From: Portulaca oleracea
Taxonomy: Eukaryota > Streptophyta > Magnoliopsida > Caryophyllales > Portulacaceae
Length of the DNA stretch: 64,000 nt
Assembly (NCBI GenBank): GCA_029582165.1
Contig: CM055888.1
Span: 30,457,408-30,521,407 of the forward strand
Direction: 5' to 3'
How positions within the stretch are numbered: position 1 is the first letter of the stretch; every line of letters begins with the position of its first letter. The notes beneath the pieces are model-generated. The model saw nothing but the letters and a program-made list of their open reading frames with translations, ran no database searches and was not told the DNA's origin. Below are positions 58,772 to 64,000 of the stretch, in pieces. Position numbers and translations under genes: made by a program.

Positions 58772-59912
58772 CCCTACCTCTCTCAAAGCTAAAGACACAC
58801 CAATTCACTCATCCATCCTTCTCTTCTCTACTCCATTCTCACTTCTCTATTTCACTTAATCTCTCATCCATTCTTTCATCTTTCTATTCTATTATCACTC
58901 TCTACATTCTTATCATCTTCTTATCTCCATCACATACTAACTTACTCTTATTAACATCTTAAAACCTTAACCCCTATCTCCATCCCTACATAAACTCCAC
59001 TCCAAAAACACCATAAAAAAAAACCCTATCCTAAACACACCAAAAGCCAACAACAAAGCCCTCTTTTCCACCCTCTTTTCCACCACTTTTCCTATCATTC
59101 TTTTGGTTCATCTTGGCATTTTGAGGAGGATTATCTAAGGGCATCAAGACGAGCATTCTCAAGCAAAAAGGCAAGGCAAGGCCTCTTCTTCAAGTTAGCA
59201 CAATGTAAGCTTTAAAGTTCTTTTGTTTTCTTGTAAATAAAGTGTACATGTTGTACTTTTCTTTCTTATAATTCATGTTGCATGTTCAATGAAATAATTC
59301 TATAAAGTTTTTATTCATCCTCTTTCCAAACTTTATCAAAAGCACACTTAAAACTTTTAGTAGAGTCTTTCCTTTTGTGAGAGGCGGATTCTTAAAGTTC
59401 CTACTTTTCGAGTTCGTAGCCTTACCCCCGAATCCATTCTTGGCTTTCGCAGGCGGAGTCTTTCTTGTTTTCTTTTTTGGTTTTGTCTTGGCTTTTCCCT
59501 TAAAAAGTAGGGTGGCGACACCCATTTCGAACTAAAACACATTGGGTTGCGTAAACTATGGTAAAACATGGTTTTACAATGTGCCTATGCAACTTTAGGG
59601 TTTTCTTTGTATTTCTAAATAGTATTTGCATAAATCGCTTTCTTCCATACCTAACATTTAAATTAGCAAATTGGGTTAAATTTAGAAGAGTTTGGAACAA
59701 GTGGATGTTCACTCTTAAAGGTTTAATTCAATGACTCATAAAATGCTCAAGTAAAGGGAAAGTGATTTTACAACTATTATTCCTGAAATGTATAATTAAT
59801 CCCTTAAAATGTTTTCAAAGGTTCAAACCCCAGCACAAACCTCCAAATCACACCCCAATCCTCGTGGACGTTTGGAAGCCCCAACGGCGAGGAAAAATGT
59901 CAACAGGATTTT

Positions 59913-59929
59913 TGGCAACTCCACTGGGG
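59913..59929 (+). other. Primer-binding site of the Tat-type element
   Basis: TGGCAACTCCACTGGGG lies eight bases after the LTR end. TGGCGACTC..CTGGGG is the usual primer site of plant Ogre/Tat elements, which as I recall use tRNA-Arg. Here one G in the core is A. Confidence 0.65.
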
Positions 59930-61414
59930 GGTTTGTCTTAAAGTGGGTAAAACTTGAAAAAAAGTTTAGTGTGCTTTAAAAATTTTGGAAGGAAGATGAA
60001 TTTTTACTTTATATTATTAAGTCATTCGTTTTAGGCATAAATACATTGCATATACCGGGCTACCTCTTGGCCACGTATGTGGGCTAGGTTGCACTTAAAG
60101 CGGCGGTTTAAGTTTTCTTTAAAACAACAAAAAATACCCATGGGATGCAGGACCTGCTATACTCCGTTGGTGCCTTACACTAAGGGACCCTTAATCACCG
60201 CATCCACTCATGCATCACTCTCTGAGGTCTCCACACGAGCCACGAAGAGCAACACCTCATACATTCAAGTTGCCTTTACAACGGGAATGCACCGGGGCGA
60301 GTACATGAGCCGATAAGCCTTATCCAGCCAATAAACCCTTTTGTACATAGAGCCTTGGTTTAGGATACCCCTCGTTCATGTGTATGCTATGTGCTATTTG
60401 TTTAATTTCTTTGTAAAGAGTTGGCCCAAGTCTAGAGATGTTGTCTTAGTTCATGTAGTGATCATTGGGCTGAGAGGAGTCATGTTTACAACTAAGTGAT
60501 TTGACCTCAAAAATTCTGGTTAACCCAGTGGTTGGGTCCATTTATCTATAAGAGGTTAATGATCTTGGTTCATATAAAGTAAACTCAACACGCCTTTGAT
60601 GGTTCTACATGGCCCTTTACAATATTCTCTTAACAAAGGTCCAAAAAATCTGATAAAAGTCAAAACAAAGTTAGTGGGTAAAGTCCTAGACTATGTAATA
60701 ATCACCAGTTTTGAGTAAATTAATTTATCGAATTAATTATTAAATCCATCCCATCTTTATGGTCGGCTCGTGGTTAGGCCAAACCATATTGGATTCAATA
60801 ATTAAGTTCATAAACTAGTTACAACTTACCTGTCGTTGGTTTTATTTAGTCCTTTATAATACCCGCTTTCCTAGTACAATATAATAAAAAATATAGAAAG
60901 GGTAGACTATCAGTCCTGTCAATCATTATTTTAGCCCGTGTAATAGTCAGTATGGCTTGAGTTGGACTGATAAATTATGTAAGTTACGTATTCTCCTTAA
61001 AACGGTCGGCCTGTGGATGGGGCCCATCCGAATTGAGAAAGACTGACTTGTGATCACTTATTCAGTCCTGATTCGCCATGCTTGATTTATTCGGTCCTTT
61101 ATGATGATCAAGTTGTCCTTAGGTTCATGTAAAGTTAGGTCATGCAAACCCGTGTCTCGGTTGAGTCTTCCTCGAGTCCCATGTAGGTCATGCACCCTAA
61201 GTGGTCCCATGTAGGACAGTTAAGTCATGCATTCATTGGGAGGGGTTGTTTTTCTTTGCAAAAGGTCAATCTCCGAACTGGGTGTTGTTCCTTAGTTAGT
61301 ATAGGAGACCCGAGTCTAGCTTGGATCCCAGGACCGTCCGGCCTACTGATCCGCAACCCGGATTACGTCCCGCAGAACCCTAAGCCCAAGGTCTCTCGCT
61401 GTGTATAATTTGAC
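59930..61414 (+). mobile_element. Long untranslated leader of the Tat-type element
   Basis: About 1.5 kb between the primer site and gag with no sustained frame; long leaders are normal for this lineage. The phrase TCCTTTATRAT and similar GGTCCTTTA words recur (about 60850, 61095), as do YGGTCGGCY words (about 60770, 61005). The open frames at 60077-60316 and 61190-61408 have no domain. Confidence 0.6.
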
Positions 61415-62835
61415 ATGTATGCTAATGAAAACCAAGGTGACAACTCGGTCAACGCTGCTTTGACCAAATTTCTCGAGGAGAGGTTCAACAAGATGGAAGG
61501 TTCGATTACCTTCGCCACTCTGCAACAACAAAAGAAAGCCGAAGAGCATACCGCCCAACAGTGGGAACTCATCGAAAGATAAAATAGCCGCATCGAGCAA
61601 CAGCATGAGACTCTTAATGGAGTAGTAGAAGCTTTGCACCGCATTAGTATGCATGTAGGGATGAACAATGATGATGACGATACTGTAGAGATTATCCCTA
61701 ACTCGGTGCCCGCTATTGACAAAGGCAAAGGAAAACTAGGGGAAGGCTCCAGTACAGGAGGAATCATCCACATTCCAGATGACTCCACGCCTAGGCCACC
61801 ACCACCAGTGGTACCCCTCAAGTTGAACCTGTTAAGACTGAGGTTGAGTTACATAACACTCCTGTTATTCAAGAAATAAAGGCACAGTTGGATGTGGTCA
61901 AGAATTCTATGAGCCACAAGCCTGTTTTTGCCAATCAGTTCGTTGAATTCAAACCATCTGCTGAGATTAATGACAAAATAGCTGGCAAAATGGATATACC
62001 TCTGAAGAAGTTTCAGTCCTTCTGCAAACCCGACTCATCATGTATGGGAGTTTAACCGAGTAATGTCGCTCTGTGGCATCAACATTGAACACTACAAGCA
62101 AGTTTTCTCATCATCGCTGAATGATGAAGTGTTGGATTGGTATTATAATCTTCCCTTGGAAACTCGGGGAGATTGGACTGCTTTGCGTCGAGCATTTATT
62201 AAACATTACAGCAAGATTTAAAAGGACAAAGTAACTTTGACGGATGTTATGGCCATTCGCCAAGGAGGTGATGAACCATTTTTTACTTACTATGAAAGAT
62301 GGCACTCTAAGATGTCCCAAGTGACCAGCGTCATTCCAACGGAAGTGCAGTTAGACACCTTCATCCGCAACCTGAAGTCAGGTCTAGTTCAACAGTTGGA
62401 TTTCATGTCGTAGAAAGCTTTGAGTATTTGAAGAAGCTATGCCCTAAACTGGAGACACGAAAGGAGAGAAATGCGATGTCTCAGGGTTGGAAAGATGGCA
62501 GAACAGCACGAAGGACCATTAATGCCCCAAGAGTGGCTGAGCTAATGTCATTCAAAATGTGAACCGTGGTTCATTCCAAAAGCCAACATTTTTACTATAT
62601 GATTCTTATACCCCGCTTGATATGACTTATGCTGAAGCCTTGGACCGATTGTTAAAGTCTAATAAGATCCGGTTACCTACCCTAGGCCGAAGCCTGAAAA
62701 CAAAGGCCTAGGGTGGAACAACAATGCATACTGCAAGTACCATCGTACAAGAGGACATGATACCGAGCGATGTTATACGTTCAAGAATCTCATTGAGAAG
62801 ATGATTCGTTCAAGCGAGTTACCAGCACCTAATTA
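61415..62835 (+). pseudogene. Gag of the Tat-type gypsy element, broken
   Basis: Starts MYANENQGDNSVNAALTKFL at 61415 with a coiled-coil-like N-terminus. A TAA lies at 61580-61582, and a frameshift near 61815 moves to a phase reading VEPVKTEVELHNTPVIQEIK. A further shift near 62030 leads into the Gag core: VWEFNRVMSLCGINIEHY, LNDEVLDWYYNLPLETRGDW, ALRRAFIKHYSKI (then TAA), DEPFFTYYERWHSKM and FIRNLKSGLVQQLDF. A later segment, YCKYHRTRGHDTERC (about 62730-62775), is the cysteine/histidine motif typical of Tat/Athila Gag. Several stops and frameshifts show that it is inactive. Confidence 0.75.
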
Positions 62836-63690
62836 AGTCGGCTAAGAAACCCAACAACAAAAGCAATCCTCTCCCAAATCATGCTATTTTCGTAGGGGAG
62901 GGTACTTTTGATCCATCCGAACATATTACCGACAGGGAGCACCTATACTCCCCCTTGAAGACTTGACAGCCTTTACTGTCAATGGCATATGGGCGAGCGA
63001 TGATGAAAGCATTGAGAATCAAGGAAACCAGCAGCGCCTGGAGGACCTGAAAAACAGTATGCATGATCTAATCATGCACACGGCTATTTGACAAGACAAA
63101 AAGGTCCATGAATGCCTTAAACGTCAGGATCAGCAGATAGAACAGCAACGAGAAGCTTTGGATAATGCACTGAAAGAGCTTCAACACCTCAAAGCTTGTG
63201 TTGATGAGCAAGCTCTGCTACAAAAGAAGTAAAAAAAGTGGACCCGATGGTTGCTGTGTTGTCCAGTCCTGAATTTGATCCAAGCCCCATGATTTCTGCT
63301 GATGGAGGTCGCCGCGAGATGTCCTGAGTTGATTCTGCCAATAATAAATGTACTCTAGTGTTAGGAGAACCTTGTAAGGTCTTGTCCGAGTCGAGCACTA
63401 GTGGATCTATAGTTGACTCTGAGTCAGCTGGGATTAGCCCCATGTCTGATGAGTTTGTATCCGTTTCTGCATTCAATGAAGTGAACCTTTCTAAGTATTC
63501 CTGTTCTTCTTCTTTTAATTGTTGCGCTAATAATCACAAATTATATGTTGAACCTCATAAAAGACTTTAATGAATTAACACGAGCTATGAACGAGCATGA
63601 GAATCACATGTCAGCGGTTGAAGAAACCATCACCATCAATGTGGGGTCGCCTGAAACTCCCTAGGAATTAAAATTTTTAGAAAATCATTG
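62836..63690 (+). pseudogene. Region between gag and reverse transcriptase of the Tat-type element
   Basis: Decayed coding DNA. LEDLTAFTVNGIWASDDESI and a glutamine-rich coiled-coil-like stretch (RQDQQIEQQREALDNALKEL) are readable at about 62950-63200. ELTRAMNEHENHMSAVEETI appears at about 63575-63635, just before reverse transcriptase. I found no protease active-site motif (D-S/T/N-G) in any phase, so protease may be deleted or too decayed to see. Confidence 0.5.
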
Positions 63691-64000
63691 ACCTAAGGGG
63701 AGCATCAGGAGTTCACCGCTCTCTTGAGGGAGTTTATCGACGTTTTCGCTTGGTCCTATGAGGATATGCCTGGGATTGACAGGGAGATTGCCGAACATGC
63801 CATACCGCTCTACCCGGATGCTAAACCTGTTCAGCAGCTCCACGCATAATTAAGAATGAATGGTCCGACAATATTCATGATGAGGTCAGGAAATAGCTAG
63901 AGGCTAAGTTCATCAGAATTGTAGAGTTCCCGCAATGGGTGGCTAATATTGTCCCGGTACCAAAGAAAGATGGGAAGGTATGAATGTGTGTTGATTTTAG
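63691..64000 (+). pseudogene. Start of reverse transcriptase of the Tat-type element (runs off the window)
   Basis: LREFIDVFAWSYEDMPGID and AEHAIPLYPDAKPVQQ are followed by a stop. In another phase EAKFIRIVEFPQWVANIVPV leads into PKKDGKV and then TGA (63981-63983) before MCVDF at the edge. These match the N-terminal part of Tat-lineage reverse transcriptase. The catalytic core lies outside the window. One frameshift and two stops are visible. Confidence 0.78.

Larger units (their letters stand above)
58180..59905 (+). mobile_element. 5' LTR of a Tat-lineage Ty3/gypsy element (1726 bp)
   Basis: Starts TGTAGACACCGAATTTGG and ends AAATGTCAACA, giving TGTAGACA/TGTCAACA imperfect inverted termini. 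TGTAGACACC is a common start of plant Tat/Ogre-type LTRs. It includes an (AT)n run at 58208-58267 and a TATA box at 58764-58771, followed by a C/T-rich leader. AATAAA near 59237 could serve polyadenylation. Confidence 0.78.

Noticed and set aside
61363..61821. 152-codon minus-strand frame opposite the Tat gag start
   Set aside because: Antisense shadow of the gag N-terminus, with no motif of its own.

Overview
The window is plant nuclear DNA, most likely from a eudicot. It consists almost entirely of LTR retrotransposons and their debris, in several layers of nesting. The only host gene I can support is a MIR172 microRNA locus. I see no host protein-coding gene. The organism call rests on Ty1/copia elements (including Sirevirus-like ones), Ty3/gypsy chromovirus and Tat-type elements, LTR primer sites complementary to plant initiator tRNA-Met, and the exact miR172 core.

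Layout. 1-2007: the 5' part of a degenerate copia element on the minus strand, with gag, the start of pol, and leader/LTR. 2008-4160: AT-rich DNA containing a 440-bp solo copia LTR (2679-3118). 4174-about 5200: MIR172, with a TATA box, a pyrimidine-rich leader, a possible intron and the hairpin at 4807-4901. 5200-11390: AT-rich intergenic DNA with degenerate tandem repeats, an ATT microsatellite, a Stowaway-like MITE, a 196-bp tandem duplication and a LINE-like tail. 11391-12469: a Sirevirus-like 5' LTR, its primer-binding site and a stub of leader, then an abrupt junction.

12470-54483: a tandem array of one non-autonomous element on the minus strand. It alternates LTRs of about 3.4 kb with internal domains of about 0.6 kb. 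Each internal domain keeps only a primer-binding site, a leader, a decayed integrase-tail/chromodomain fragment and a polypurine region. Neighbouring LTRs share internal domains, as expected from unequal LTR-LTR recombination. A block of about 12.5 kb holding several units was then duplicated (22.58-35.09 kb and 35.13-47.62 kb). The first LTR is interrupted by a nearly intact, young Ty3/gypsy element (14903-21438) with a perfect 5-bp target duplication, GTTAG.

54484-55473: unassigned DNA. 55474-57755: a minus-strand Sirevirus-like LTR, polypurine tract and broken envelope-like/plant-transposon-protein ORF. From 58180 a plus-strand Tat-lineage gypsy element is inserted into it: a 1.73-kb LTR, primer site, long leader, broken gag, and the start of reverse transcriptase at the right edge. 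Coordinates of LTR ends and junctions were read by eye and may be off by a few bases. Lineage names are inferences from motifs.
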